Assembly: GCA_028281635.1 (NCBI GenBank)
Contig: JANQJM010000224.1
Coordinates: forward strand, 1-64,000
DNA length: 64,000 nt
Reading direction: 5' to 3'
Origin: Pseudomonadales bacterium
Lineage (GTDB): Bacteria > Pseudomonadota > Gammaproteobacteria > Pseudomonadales > Pseudohongiellaceae
Below the pieces are notes generated by a model. That model ran no database searches and had not been told where the DNA came from. It saw only the letters and a program-made list of their open reading frames with translations. This document shows positions 53,777 to 62,463 of the stretch, in pieces (the stretch's first letter is position 1; every line of letters starts with the position of its first letter). The translations under genes were made by a program, and so were the position numbers.

Positions 53777-54877
53777 TTAATTAGGGTCAGTTGGAACAAA
53801 TTTTTGCACACGTCGCCCTTCTTGTTCAGCAACATAAACATTGCCCTGAGAGTCTACGCCAATGCCGTGAGGTAACGTAAATTGCCCGGGATAGCGACCG
53901 GGGCCCAGCCCGAAACTTTGAACAAACTCTCCAGACTGTCGATCTAATACTTCCACCTTAACTGAATTCTGATTGATGACGAACAGATGTTCCTGTTGTG
54001 GATCAGCAGAAAAGTCCAGCACTACTGCGCTACCGCGAGCGCCACTGCTCCGTCCTTGTACAGGACTTACAGAAGTAAAGCCCACCTCTATATCCTGTCT
54101 ATGGTTACCTTGTTTATCGAACACCTGGATACGATCCGCGCGGCGGTCACACACATAGACCAATCCATCATCCGAAAGGCGCAGACAATGCGGAAGTTCA
54201 ACAAGACTCCTCTCTTCGGAATAACGTCGTAGTCGCCACTGTCGCAGAAACTCTCCGTGGCGATTCACCACGGCGATACGAGAGTTCCCACCTGGCAACT
54301 CTCCATCCGCTACATAGATATCCCCGTTGTCGGGGTCGACATCGATGGCAGCCGGCAAAAAGAACTGTGCTCGATTCGAATTCAGGGCCCTGCCCTGCCT
54401 GGTTCCATCCGAGGAATCATATAAATCGGGCCTGCCAACTTGTAGCAACAAGTCGCTGCCATCAGGAGAGTACTTTTGAACATAGCCTGTGGCGGCGGCA
54501 ACAATCCAAACGTTGCCGTCATTGTCGACATGGCAATCATGCAGTCTGCCGCCCAATAACTCCGGATTTCCCCAGGCATTTACCACCTGGCCTGCTGGAT
54601 CTAATTCGATTACCGGCGGCGCCAGATTGGCAGCATCCAGATCATCCTCGACCACATTCTGGCGATTCAATAAAAACACATGGTCGCGCTGATCGACGCA
54701 CATGCCACCCAAGCCGCCGGTCAACCAGTTATCTCCCAGTGGCAGCTTAGGCCAGTCTCGGTCCAGCCGATAGTCTGGGAGGGATTGCGCATTAGCGGAC
54801 GGAACATCACACAAAACAACGACCAACATCAGCAGTGTGAGGCATTGCGGGCAAATCTGGGGAACGAATCGACGCAT
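53777..54877 (-). CDS. Secreted NHL-repeat (six-bladed beta-propeller) protein
   Basis: 366 residues. A signal peptide (LTLLMLVVVLCDVPSANAQ) precedes an NHL/PAL-type propeller: GGLGGMCVDQRDHVFLLNRQN, DCHVDNDGNVWIVAAATGYVQ, FFLPAAIDVDPDNGDIYVADG and LPHGIGVDSQGNVYVAEQEG-like blades. The set resembles peptidyl-alpha-hydroxyglycine lyase propellers, but catalytic residues cannot be confirmed. It would be periplasmic or extracellular. It is 82 bases upstream of the monooxygenase on the same strand. Confidence 0.82.
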   Translation of the reverse strand: MRRFVPQICPQCLTLLMLVVVLCDVPSANAQSLPDYRLDRDWPKLPLGDNWLTGGLGGMCVDQRDHVFLLNRQNVVEDDLDAANLAPPVIELDPAGQVVNAWGNPELLGGRLHDCHVDNDGNVWIVAAATGYVQKYSPDGSDLLLQVGRPDLYDSSDGTRQGRALNSNRAQFFLPAAIDVDPDNGDIYVADGELPGGNSRIAVVNRHGEFLRQWRLRRYSEERSLVELPHCLRLSDDGLVYVCDRRADRIQVFDKQGNHRQDIEVGFTSVSPVQGRSSGARGSAVVLDFSADPQQEHLFVINQNSVKVEVLDRQSGEFVQSFGLGPGRYPGQFTLPHGIGVDSQGNVYVAEQEGRRVQKFVPTDPN

Positions 54878-55142
54878 ATTTGTATCAGTTTGTGTCGCCG
54901 GAATCCTGATTCTTACTCTATTGCGTAAAATAGTAAAAGCTTAATTTTCTTAGCTATCGCGAATGATCCCTGCGGGGAGCACGTGCTTTTCCAACGCTAT
55001 AGAACGGCTGTGATGCTGGGCTGGGACTAAAGCTGGGTCGTTTCTCCCGCGAATGCGAACTACTTCTATTCATTGAGTATGGGGATTTGTTAGCTTAGCT
55101 GGTTTAAGTAAACACGCCGTCAGCACCAGGGCCTGCACCACC

Positions 55143-55745
55143 ATGAAATGTCAGAATCATCCAAACGCCACTGCCATTGAGAAGTGCGCTCGATGCGATA
55201 TTCCACTCTGTGGAATGTGTGCGACCTTTACTGATTCTGAAGTTCTCTGCGAACCCTGTGTTGAAATTCGGGAGAACGAAAAAGCAGTAGCTGCACAAAC
55301 AAAAAAACTGGAGCAGCCCGAACCCGAGTCCATAGCCCAGGAGTACGATGAGGAGATACTTAAGGCTGCTCAGAAGAAAGACTCGATTGGCCCGGTTCTG
55401 CAGATCCTGACCATTGCAGCCTGTGCGGTCATTCTCATTGTCAGGGCTGTTTTCTTTTCAGGGCCTGATGCACAGCCACCCCCAACGACCTCACCTGAGG
55501 AAGCGGCACAACTGCAAACTCTCACCTTACTGGCTCAGTGCATGTTTGTGTTTCAGGGAGTGAGTGAGGCCTTGATTGCTGGTACGGCGATTGATCCGTT
55601 AACAGCATGTCCAGATAGCCCCGCCCCTCTGGTGATCAGACAGACTGAAGACGATCTTATCGTTTCTCACCCACGCCCGGAGAATCTGGGCTATTCTGAA
55701 ATTTCCATATCCAGAAGCAACCCCGTTCCTCGCTTGATTGAATAG
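55143..55745 (+). CDS. Hypothetical protein with B-box-like zinc finger and one membrane helix
   Basis: 200 residues. The first 42 hold CQNHPNATAIEKCARCDIPL and CGMCATFTDSEVLCEPCVEI, eight Cys/His positions spaced as in B-box type zinc fingers. A charged linker, one transmembrane helix (VLQILTIAACAVILIVRAVFF, about residues 86-106) and a periplasmic tail follow. No family was recognised; the tail ends in a short hydrophilic region. No operon partner is obvious; a gene of similar character is at 55848. Confidence 0.7.
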   Translation: MKCQNHPNATAIEKCARCDIPLCGMCATFTDSEVLCEPCVEIRENEKAVAAQTKKLEQPEPESIAQEYDEEILKAAQKKDSIGPVLQILTIAACAVILIVRAVFFSGPDAQPPPTTSPEEAAQLQTLTLLAQCMFVFQGVSEALIAGTAIDPLTACPDSPAPLVIRQTEDDLIVSHPRPENLGYSEISISRSNPVPRLIE

Positions 55746-55772
55746 TGCATCCCTACTCTCACAGCACTATTC
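55740..55772 (+). terminator. Perfect 9-bp stem-loop at the end of the zinc-finger gene
   Basis: GAATAGTGC and GCACTATTC with a 15-base loop; the stop codon TAG is inside the stem. The following bases (ATGCAATAATTTTC) are T-rich only late, so it is a weak terminator. Confidence 0.45.
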
Positions 55773-55847
55773 ATGCAATAATTTTCGGACTTTCCGATCT
55801 GTTTAACTGAGCAAAGCAGACGCTTGGCTCTGAGCAATTTAGAACCT

Positions 55848-56357
55848 ATGAATAAAAGCTTCATTTATTGTGTGGTCACTGTATTTAGCCTGCCGCTTTT
55901 AGCAGCGGAAGACCAACCCAACATTGAAACCTTAATGACTAGCGAGGAATTAAGAGCCACCGGTGTGGGTGAACTTTCAGAGACACAAATCGAGGCTCTC
56001 AATGCCTGGCTCGAGCGTTATCGGGAAGGCGAAGTCACCGCTGCAATTGCCGAAGTGCCAGTTGACACAAATTCTACAGACTCGGATAGTGTGGCGCGGC
56101 AACAGCCGGTCGACGTTTATCCTCCCCCCAGGGAAAGGATCATCATCAATACCAGAATCGATGGTGAATTCAATGGTTGGACCGGCAGAACCCGCTTCGT
56201 CATGCAGAATGGTCAGGTTTGGGAACAGCGCCGTGGCAGACGCTGGAAAATAACCCTGGACAGCCCCGAAGTCCGCCTCAGCCAGAACTTCATGGGCGCC
56301 TGGGAAATGGAGGTCGTTTCCGAGGGTCGCAGCATTGGTGTGCGCCGCATCCGCTAG
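55848..56357 (+). CDS. Hypothetical secreted protein
   Basis: 169 residues from the ATG at 55848 (an upstream TTG at 55824 is possible). A signal peptide ends LLAAED. A helical segment (TSEELRATGVGELSETQIEALNAWLERYREGE) resembles the short helical repeats seen in exported marine proteins. A beta-rich C-terminus follows with GRTRFVMQNGQVWEQRRGRRW, a pattern known from uncharacterised secreted proteins. Function unknown; it precedes the amine dehydrogenase cluster by 131 bases. Confidence 0.7.
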   Translation: MNKSFIYCVVTVFSLPLLAAEDQPNIETLMTSEELRATGVGELSETQIEALNAWLERYREGEVTAAIAEVPVDTNSTDSDSVARQQPVDVYPPPRERIIINTRIDGEFNGWTGRTRFVMQNGQVWEQRRGRRWKITLDSPEVRLSQNFMGAWEMEVVSEGRSIGVRRIR

Positions 56358-56488
56358 AGCGAAGCGGCCTTATCACGCGGCATTCCGGCTTTTACAGCAC
56401 CTTCTGTATTCATTACACTAGCTAATAAGAACAACACCACTTTCCCTCGGGCCTCGCCTCAAGCTATCCCGGATTTGGAGAATGTAGA

Positions 56489-57607
56489 ATGCGAAGACTA
56501 AGCATGGGTAAGTGCTTTTCGCGTCTGACATTGGCAATCGCCAGCCTCTCGCTCATGTCAGCCGTTTCAGCACAGATTACGCCAGAAGAAATCTCTGTGG
56601 AAACCATGCCAGAGCCTGGCGCGAATTGGTTTATTTCTAAAACTAACAATGGCGCCTATATATTCGATGCCGAATCGGGCGAGATGCAGGGACTGCTTTC
56701 TCTCTCGCGCCGCAGCCCAGCCGTAACTGCGTATTCCCCGCGCCAGGAATTCTACGCTGCCGAATCCTATATGGCACGGGAAGTGCGCGGCGAACGCACA
56801 GACCTGGTAGCCGTCTACGACTTTGACAACCTCAGTCCGGTTGCAGAAGTAATCATCCCCAATCATATGGCGCGCCTGCAGGTCCGTCGTCACCTGGGCC
56901 TGATGAACAACGGACGGCACCTGGCCGTACTCAACATGAATCCCGGTCATTCAGTTTCCATTGTGGACGTGGAAGACCGGGTATTCATCTATGAAGTATC
57001 CACTCCGGGTTGTGCGGTGATCATGCCAGTCGCCCAGAGCGATTTTCTGCAAGTCTGCGGTGACGGAACTTTGCAACTGATTCAGTTAGATCTCAGTGGC
57101 TTTGAGGAAAACCGCGTTCGTAGTGAGATTTTCTTCGACGTTATAGAAGATGCGGTATTTGATCGCGCCACACCCAGTGCCGATGGCTGGATATTAGTCA
57201 CCCATGCCGGTGTCATATTTGAAGTCAGCACCGATGATGATGAGATCAATATCGAAGACGGCTGGAACCTGGTGCAGGAAGGCGAAGAGAACTGGCGACC
57301 TGGCGGTGAAGAGTTCATCACGGCCCATGAAGACTACGGATTGCTTTATGTACTAATGCATCAGGGAGAGATCGATACCCATCATGAACCCGGCGAAGAG
57401 GTTTGGGTGTATGACATGGCGACTCAAAATCGAATCTTCCGCCTCGAACTGGAAGGTACTGCGCAGAGTGTCATGGTGACACAGGAAATAAATCCGAAAC
57501 TTATCTTGAACGGCGCGGACGGTGGCATCGATGTCTATGATGCCGTCAGCTTCAAGCACGAACGTCACATCGTCACGCCTGGTGCTTCACACTTCGAAGA
57601 CTTCTAA
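56489..57607 (+). CDS. mauB: Amine dehydrogenase large subunit (MauB/AauB-like)
   Basis: 372 residues. A signal peptide ends SAVSAQ. The seven-bladed propeller shows ANWFISKTNNGAYIFDAESG, NHMARLQVRRHLGLMNNGRHLAVLNMNPG and CAVIMP blades. The segments around HRPGGEEFITAHEDYGLLYVLMHQGE and ETQS-like strands match heavy subunits of methylamine or aralkylamine dehydrogenase. It binds the TTQ-bearing small subunit in the periplasm and helps electron transfer. It is the first gene of a mauBEDA-like operon. Methylamine and aromatic amines are both possible substrates; sequence alone does not decide. Confidence 0.85.
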   Translation: MRRLSMGKCFSRLTLAIASLSLMSAVSAQITPEEISVETMPEPGANWFISKTNNGAYIFDAESGEMQGLLSLSRRSPAVTAYSPRQEFYAAESYMAREVRGERTDLVAVYDFDNLSPVAEVIIPNHMARLQVRRHLGLMNNGRHLAVLNMNPGHSVSIVDVEDRVFIYEVSTPGCAVIMPVAQSDFLQVCGDGTLQLIQLDLSGFEENRVRSEIFFDVIEDAVFDRATPSADGWILVTHAGVIFEVSTDDDEINIEDGWNLVQEGEENWRPGGEEFITAHEDYGLLYVLMHQGEIDTHHEPGEEVWVYDMATQNRIFRLELEGTAQSVMVTQEINPKLILNGADGGIDVYDAVSFKHERHIVTPGASHFEDF

Positions 57608-57626
57608 CAACCATAGTGAACTGATA

Positions 57627-58211
57627 ATGATCATTGATGCCGCCATACACAGTCTAATTAGCATGATCTTCATGCTGCTGTTGTTGTGGGCATCTATTCA
57701 CAAGTTTTCTGATCGCCTGCAGTTTCACGGAATCCTGGCGGCCTATCGACTATTGCCTGCTGCGCTGCTGCCTTTATTTACAGTGACTATTCCCATAATC
57801 GAACTTGGCCTGGGACTGGCCTGGCTCACAGGTATGCAAGGCACTGTCGTCGCACTGGCAACTGCAGCACTGCTGTCGGCCTATACCTTCGCCATGGGTA
57901 TCAATATCGTTCGTGGCAATACGGAAATCGACTGTGGCTGCGGCTTGAGTAGTGCCAAGCACAAGACCGCGGGTTATCAGCGTCTGTCTACCGGACTCTT
58001 GGTACGCAATGTAATTCTTATCTGTGCCGCCTTTGCTGCGCTTATTCCTTCCAATGAACGCTTGTTAGGACTAGTAGATTACTTTAGCGTGGGCTTGGCC
58101 TGCTTAGGATTGGTCTTGATGTACGCAGCATTTAATCAACTGCTCGCAAACAAGCAGATCATTGATAGCTGGCGCAAGGACCTGGTCAGCAATGGTGAGG
58201 CGCATGGTTGA
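57627..58211 (+). CDS. mauE: MauE-like membrane protein of amine dehydrogenase biogenesis
   Basis: 194 residues from the ATG at 57627. Four or more transmembrane helices (for example LISMIFMLLLLWASIHKF and LLPLFTVTIPIIELGLGLAWL) are present, with the DCGCGLSS motif near 110, the hallmark Cys pair of MauE/DoxX-like proteins. In mau operons MauE and MauD are needed for export, processing or disulfide formation of the small subunit. It sits 19 bases after the large subunit gene and overlaps the next gene by eight bases. Confidence 0.85.
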   Translation: MIIDAAIHSLISMIFMLLLLWASIHKFSDRLQFHGILAAYRLLPAALLPLFTVTIPIIELGLGLAWLTGMQGTVVALATAALLSAYTFAMGINIVRGNTEIDCGCGLSSAKHKTAGYQRLSTGLLVRNVILICAAFAALIPSNERLLGLVDYFSVGLACLGLVLMYAAFNQLLANKQIIDSWRKDLVSNGEAHG

Positions 58212-58842
58212 AGCTCTAGTCGTCTCCAATATCGTCTTGTGGATCGTTGTAGTAGTACTGGCGCTACTAGTATTTGCTCTTACTCGTCAGGTTGGCATCC
58301 TGCATGAACGCGTTGCACCGGCAGGCGCTCTACAACCCACTAATGGTCCGAAAGTAGGTGAACTCACCACTGCCATGGAACTGCGCAGTGTGGATGGTAG
58401 CGATGTCACAATTGGCGGTGAGGACTCAACAGGCCTGGCAAACTTTGTCCTGTTTATTTCGCCCACCTGTCCGGTATGTAAATCTTTGGTGCCTACCGCA
58501 CAATCACTTATTCATTCAGAAAAAAACCGCATGCGTCTAGTGTTTGCGAGTGATGGCGCGGAGACTGAAGCAGATTTACAGCGGCACCGGGATTACGTTG
58601 ACGAATTAGAAATCACGGCCTATCCCTACATCATTTCCCAGGCTCTTGGTATGCACTACCAGGTCAGCAAACTTCCCTTTGCTCTGTTGATCGGTGCCGA
58701 TGGCACTCTAAAGAGCAAAGGACTGGTTAATACCAGAGAACATATGGAGAGCCTGATTGAATCCATGGACAGTGGTATTGGCACTGTGCAGGAGTTCGTT
58801 GGAAAAATTCAAACTGATAATGCAATGGAACAAACCCCATGA
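58204..58842 (+). CDS. mauD: MauD-like membrane-anchored thioredoxin protein
   Basis: 212 residues from the ATG at 58204 (ATG at 58192 is possible). The N-terminal helix VVSNIVLWIVVVVLALLVFA anchors a periplasmic thioredoxin fold with the active-site CPVCKSL near residue 85. MauD is thought to make or isomerise the many disulfides of the small subunit. It overlaps mauE by eight bases and the small subunit gene by four, so all are translated together. Confidence 0.87.
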   Translation: MVEALVVSNIVLWIVVVVLALLVFALTRQVGILHERVAPAGALQPTNGPKVGELTTAMELRSVDGSDVTIGGEDSTGLANFVLFISPTCPVCKSLVPTAQSLIHSEKNRMRLVFASDGAETEADLQRHRDYVDELEITAYPYIISQALGMHYQVSKLPFALLIGADGTLKSKGLVNTREHMESLIESMDSGIGTVQEFVGKIQTDNAMEQTP

Positions 58843-59375
58843 TGCTCGATAAGTTAGTTGATCGAACCTATTACTGGGTAGACGAAAAAGCACGAAATAC
58901 CAGTCTGGCATTCGCCCGCAGATTGTCCCGTAGAAACTTCCTCTCTCGACTGGGGGTGTTTCTCGCCGGTGCTGCTTCCTTCCCTCTTCTTCCCGTGGCT
59001 CGTTCCTTTGCCCAAGACTCAGTGCAGGAAGTGGGGGATCCACAGAGTTGTGACTACTGGCGCTATTGTGCGATGAGCGGAACACTTTGCTCCTGTTGCG
59101 GTGGCTCTTACACCTCTTGCCCACCGGGTTCGCAACCATCACCGATCACCTGGGTGGGTACCTGTCGTAATCCAGTAGACGGTCGGGACTATCTGATGTC
59201 GTACAATGATTGCTGTGGAAAGGCAGTGTGTTCTCGTTGTGGTTGCCACAACACCGAAGGTGATAAGCCGGTTTACTTCAACAGCAACAGCAACACAGTA
59301 CTGTGGTGTTTCGGCACCGAAGATACCAGTTACCATTGCACGGTTTCGCTGGTGCTCGGCGCCGCTGACGACTAA
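58839..59375 (+). CDS. mauA: Amine dehydrogenase TTQ small subunit (MauA-like)
   Basis: 178 residues. A long Tat-type leader (RRLSRRNFLSRLGVFLAG) is cleaved near RSFAQ. The mature part has 14 Cys and the two cofactor tryptophans of tryptophan tryptophylquinone: Trp105 in PITWVGTC and Trp156 in TVLWCFG, separated by 51 residues exactly as Trp57 and Trp108 in Paracoccus. Asp124 lies at the place of catalytic Asp76, but the Asp32 position is Ser80 (CAMSG). The enzyme oxidatively deaminates primary amines in the periplasm. It is fourth in the cluster. Confidence 0.9.
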   Translation: MMLDKLVDRTYYWVDEKARNTSLAFARRLSRRNFLSRLGVFLAGAASFPLLPVARSFAQDSVQEVGDPQSCDYWRYCAMSGTLCSCCGGSYTSCPPGSQPSPITWVGTCRNPVDGRDYLMSYNDCCGKAVCSRCGCHNTEGDKPVYFNSNSNTVLWCFGTEDTSYHCTVSLVLGAADD

Positions 59376-59415
59376 AGAGATTCAATTAGATAAAAGAAAC
59401 AGCTCGCTTGCGGTC

Positions 59416-59826
59416 ATGCTCAGCATTAGAAACTTTAGTGTCATTATTCTGCTACTGGCTTTCAGCGCTGCCTCGCAAGCCGCCACGCCACGCACAAACT
59501 ATTTGCTGTACTGCAGCGGTTGCCATTTAGTGAACGGTGAGGGCAACCACCCTAACGTGCCTACATTGCACGGTGAGCTTGGGAGAATGATGACGGTCCC
59601 GGCAATGCGAGACTATCTGGTGCAGGTGCCTGGTGCAGCCCAGGCACCAATTGATGATGAAGAATTGACAGCTGTAATTAACTGGGTATTGGAACAATGG
59701 AATTCCGATACTCTGCCAGAGAATTTCAACGCGTTGACGCTGGATGAGGTTTCAGCGGCGCGTAAAGAAATTCTAGCCGACCCTTTGCGCTATCGAATTG
59801 AGAACTGGAAAGATTATCCTCATTAG
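59416..59826 (+). CDS. Monohaem c-type cytochrome of the amine dehydrogenase cluster
   Basis: 136 residues from the ATG at 59416. A signal peptide ends ASQAA. A single haem motif CSGCH lies near residue 34 (YLLYCSGCHLVNGEG). One haem only, so it is not a MauG dihaem peroxidase. It probably accepts electrons from the TTQ enzyme, in the role amicyanin, azurin or cytochrome c-551i play elsewhere. It lies 40 bases after the small subunit gene. Confidence 0.85.
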   Translation: MLSIRNFSVIILLLAFSAASQAATPRTNYLLYCSGCHLVNGEGNHPNVPTLHGELGRMMTVPAMRDYLVQVPGAAQAPIDDEELTAVINWVLEQWNSDTLPENFNALTLDEVSAARKEILADPLRYRIENWKDYPH

Positions 59827-59917
59827 CGCTTAGGTCGATACACCCCGCCAACAACTTTTGAAATCTCCTGTGATTTAGGGCAAAGTTTCCACCCTTTCAC
59901 TCTGTCAGGATAGCTCC

Positions 59918-60616
59918 ATGTCAGTCGCCTACAGCATAGCCCGTGCCGGAATGACCAAGGTCTATAACACCTTCGTCAAGACTCCGTCTGTGTTGTCAGA
60001 GCAGGATTTCTTCCCTGGAGCGCAAGCCTTTGTAGACAACTGGGAGACCTTACGCGAGGAAGCACTGTCGCTGACCGGTGAACTGGATCGCGTACCGCGC
60101 TTTCATGACCTGATGCCGGAACAATACAAACTCTCTGCCCATGGCGAGAAAGAATGGCGTATGTTTGTGCTGCGCGCCTATGGTCTGAATATTCAGGAAA
60201 ACCTGAACAAGTGCCCCAGGTTACGGGAACTGGTTAGCGCTAATCCATTAATCAAATCGGCTTCTCTGTCATTCCTGGCGCCTGGCAAACAAGTGCCTAC
60301 ACACACCGGACCTTTTAGAGGTATCACTCGCTTCTATATGGGTTTGGAAGTTCCGACAGATGCGACTGGAAAACCTGGCGTGGTACTGACAATTGATGAT
60401 GAAACCTATCGTCTCGGTAATGGCGAAGCCCTGCTGTGGGATGATACTTATCCCCATAGTGTGCAAAACAACACCGACCAGTGGCGCATAGCGCTATTGC
60501 TGGATGTCTACCGCGCCCATATGCCAGGACCACTGCGGGTATTTACCAACGCAATAATTGGTCTGGCCCGTATCTCCATCAAATGGCGAAAGATTTTTCC
60601 CGAAGAATTCGCCTAG
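59918..60616 (+). CDS. Aspartyl/asparaginyl beta-hydroxylase-domain protein
   Basis: 232 residues. This is a non-haem Fe(II)/2-oxoglutarate oxygenase of the Asp_Arg_Hydrox type: PTHTGPFRGITRFYMGLEVP near 127-147, with metal His and the 2OG Arg, and EALLWDDTYPHSVQNNTDQWRIALLLDV near 168-196, with the second metal His. As in AspH, only two His ligands are evident. There is no signal peptide, so it is cytoplasmic. It is 91 bases after the cytochrome gene on the same strand; a role in amine dehydrogenase maturation is a possibility only. Confidence 0.85.
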   Translation: MSVAYSIARAGMTKVYNTFVKTPSVLSEQDFFPGAQAFVDNWETLREEALSLTGELDRVPRFHDLMPEQYKLSAHGEKEWRMFVLRAYGLNIQENLNKCPRLRELVSANPLIKSASLSFLAPGKQVPTHTGPFRGITRFYMGLEVPTDATGKPGVVLTIDDETYRLGNGEALLWDDTYPHSVQNNTDQWRIALLLDVYRAHMPGPLRVFTNAIIGLARISIKWRKIFPEEFA

Positions 60617-60651
60617 CAATCCAACGCTGACCTATCTGTCAGTTAACATCA

Positions 60652-60948
60652 CTAGCTTTTCTCATTTGCCCATAAATAGGCAGGCAGTGCACAGGACAGA
60701 CCAATAGTCAGATTGAGGGCGATGAATACCCAGGGTTTGAGCCCTTCATTCTGCCGATTAAACATAAACAGCCAAAACACAAAAGAGCTAATTAGCAGGT
60801 CGGCAGTGAATCCTCCCGCAGCGCCATTCGCAAAGAGCCCCCCTATGAACCCGAACAGATCGAAGCCTTCACTGTTGAAGAAGTTGATGAAGAATAAATA
60901 AGGCACCACGGCCCCGGCAATAGCTAACATCAGGTAAAGGGTTTTCAT
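60652..60948 (-). CDS. DUF2834 membrane protein
   Basis: 98 residues. Three hydrophobic segments (LYLMLAIAGAVVPYLFFI, then LLISSFVFWLFMFN and PWVFIALNLTIGLSCALPAYLW) follow the DUF2834 pattern, with FFNSEGFDLFGFIGGLFANGAAGGFTADLL between. It is an inner-membrane protein of unknown function. The ribosome site GGAGAGAACCT is good. It is convergent with the hydroxylase gene. Confidence 0.85.
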   Translation of the reverse strand: MKTLYLMLAIAGAVVPYLFFINFFNSEGFDLFGFIGGLFANGAAGGFTADLLISSFVFWLFMFNRQNEGLKPWVFIALNLTIGLSCALPAYLWANEKS

Positions 60949-61181
60949 AGGTTCTCTCCTGCCTCCTTGGATAAACGATAAACAGAGGCCTGGAGCTTAT
61001 TCTCCCCACCCCTCCGAGTAATACAATTACCTTCCAGGTAATTAAATTCAAACGTAGTGACCAGGAAAACGAATGAAGGGAGCTATCGGTTGCTGGCAGG
61101 TTTTCAGTGCTCTAGCGTCTACTACCGCCCGCACATCTGGGATTTGAAATTTAAGTTTAACCGGATTGTCAGTGCCGCTGA

Positions 61182-62066
61182 CTAGATGCGATGGGGAAGC
61201 ATCTCGGTGAGCTGGGTCAGCACATCGGCGCAGTCTTCAGTTAGTTTCATAGTAAACAAATTATCAGCGCGAGTGAGTCCCTGATTGATACATACCATCG
61301 GTATGTCTTGTTGTTGGGCAAGCTTGCAGAATCTAAAACTGGAGTAGACCATTAGCGACGTGCCTGTTACCAGCAAGGCATCCGCCTGCCTAAGCTTGTC
61401 GCAAAGGTAGTTAACAATCTCCTTCCCAACTGAGCCGCCATAAAACACCACATTCGGTTTTAGTAAGCCATCGCAGCGTTGGCAGCTGGGTATGCGAACC
61501 TGGCGAATCAGCTCATCCCGCACATGGGCATCACCGTCAGGAGCAAGCTCAATCTTGATGTCTTCCATATGAGGATTCTGTTGCCATAGCCACTGTTGAA
61601 TCTCATCTCTGGGGACCACCGACCCACAGTCCATGCACACCACCTGATCCAGGCGGCCGTGCAAATCAATGACCCGCTTGTGGCCGGCTTTCTGATGCAG
61701 GCGATCTATGTTCTGGGTGACCAGAGTATGGATGTAACCCAGTTTTTCCAGTTTTGCCAGGGCACGATGAGCCTGGTTTGGCTGCGCATTACCCACATTG
61801 GGCCACCCACCAAAGCTCCTCGCCCAATAGCGTTGACGAATGGCAGGGTCCTGTAGGAAATCGCCGTGCTGGATGGGTGTGTTGGTTTTCCAGGTTCCTA
61901 CTTCATCGCGGTAGGTTGGTATGCCCGAGGCGCGACTTATGCCAGCGCCAGTGATTACGAAGAGTTTTGGATGATCAGCTATAAACGCTTGCAGTTCACC
62001 AATGTTTGCCTCAGGCACTTCATTGCTGAGCAAGGGTTCTACATTCTTTAATGGCGCTGCACGCAT
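61182..62066 (-). CDS. Sir2-family NAD-dependent protein deacylase
   Basis: 294 residues. Sirtuin motifs are ITGAGISRASGIPTYRDEVG near 39-58 (NAD pocket), TQNIDRLHQKAG near 119 and the catalytic His in DLHGRLDQVVCMDCG near 135, with four Cys of the zinc finger in VCMDCG and SCQRCDG. PNVVFYGGSVGKE and TGTSLMVYSSFRFCK complete the fold. It removes acyl groups from protein lysines. The YRDEVG context differs from the FR-type class III CobB, so the acyl preference is unsure. It is separated by 233 bases from the DUF2834 gene. Confidence 0.92.
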   Translation of the reverse strand: MRAAPLKNVEPLLSNEVPEANIGELQAFIADHPKLFVITGAGISRASGIPTYRDEVGTWKTNTPIQHGDFLQDPAIRQRYWARSFGGWPNVGNAQPNQAHRALAKLEKLGYIHTLVTQNIDRLHQKAGHKRVIDLHGRLDQVVCMDCGSVVPRDEIQQWLWQQNPHMEDIKIELAPDGDAHVRDELIRQVRIPSCQRCDGLLKPNVVFYGGSVGKEIVNYLCDKLRQADALLVTGTSLMVYSSFRFCKLAQQQDIPMVCINQGLTRADNLFTMKLTEDCADVLTQLTEMLPHRI

Positions 62067-62192
62067 TCAAACTGCCCAACGTTGACCAAAAATTTTGCTA
62101 GTCCGGTATAACACAAGCTAGTTTATTTTTTACGACAAACATAGATCCTGCTTATTGCAAGGCTCCTGGGGGTACTTCAAATCCTAGATTGA

Positions 62193-62372
62193 ATGTCGTC
62201 AGAATCGAAGCCAACTGAAGAAGTACCGCGGGATTTCCTTCTACTGCACCAATTCCTGTTTGCTTGTAATGAGCCGCTTGCTGAATCCACACAGCTCCCT
62301 ACTGATTATATCGAACAGTCTCAATTGACTGAGCCGCTTGCAATCGAGCTGGTGAGATTCACCAATAGTTAA
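62193..62372 (+). CDS. Possible small protein, 59 residues
   Basis: An ATG opens an uninterrupted frame to TAA: an acidic, non-repetitive sequence with VPRDFLLLHQFLFACNEPLA in its first half. No ribosome site and no homology that I recognise. It may be a real small gene between the sirtuin and the ABC operon, or chance. Confidence 0.3.
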   Translation: MSSESKPTEEVPRDFLLLHQFLFACNEPLAESTQLPTDYIEQSQLTEPLAIELVRFTNS

Positions 62373-62447
62373 GCTAAGCATACTTATGATTCAGGGGCGG
62401 CTCCAGGCGCTTTTCTCTAACCTATTGTAATTATTAGAGTTTTGTCT

Positions 62448-62463
62448 TGGCACGGTTCTCGCA
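62448..62463 (+). promoter_or_regulatory. Candidate sigma-54 (-24/-12) promoter
   Basis: TGGCACG-GTTC-TCGCA matches TGGCACG-N4-TTGCW at all consensus positions but one. It lies on the coding strand 152 bases before the GTG of the MacB-like ABC gene. Confidence 0.5.

Noticed and set aside
59416-59826. MauG-type dihaem enzyme
   Set aside because: Only one CxxCH motif and 136 residues; MauG has two haem sites and is much longer.
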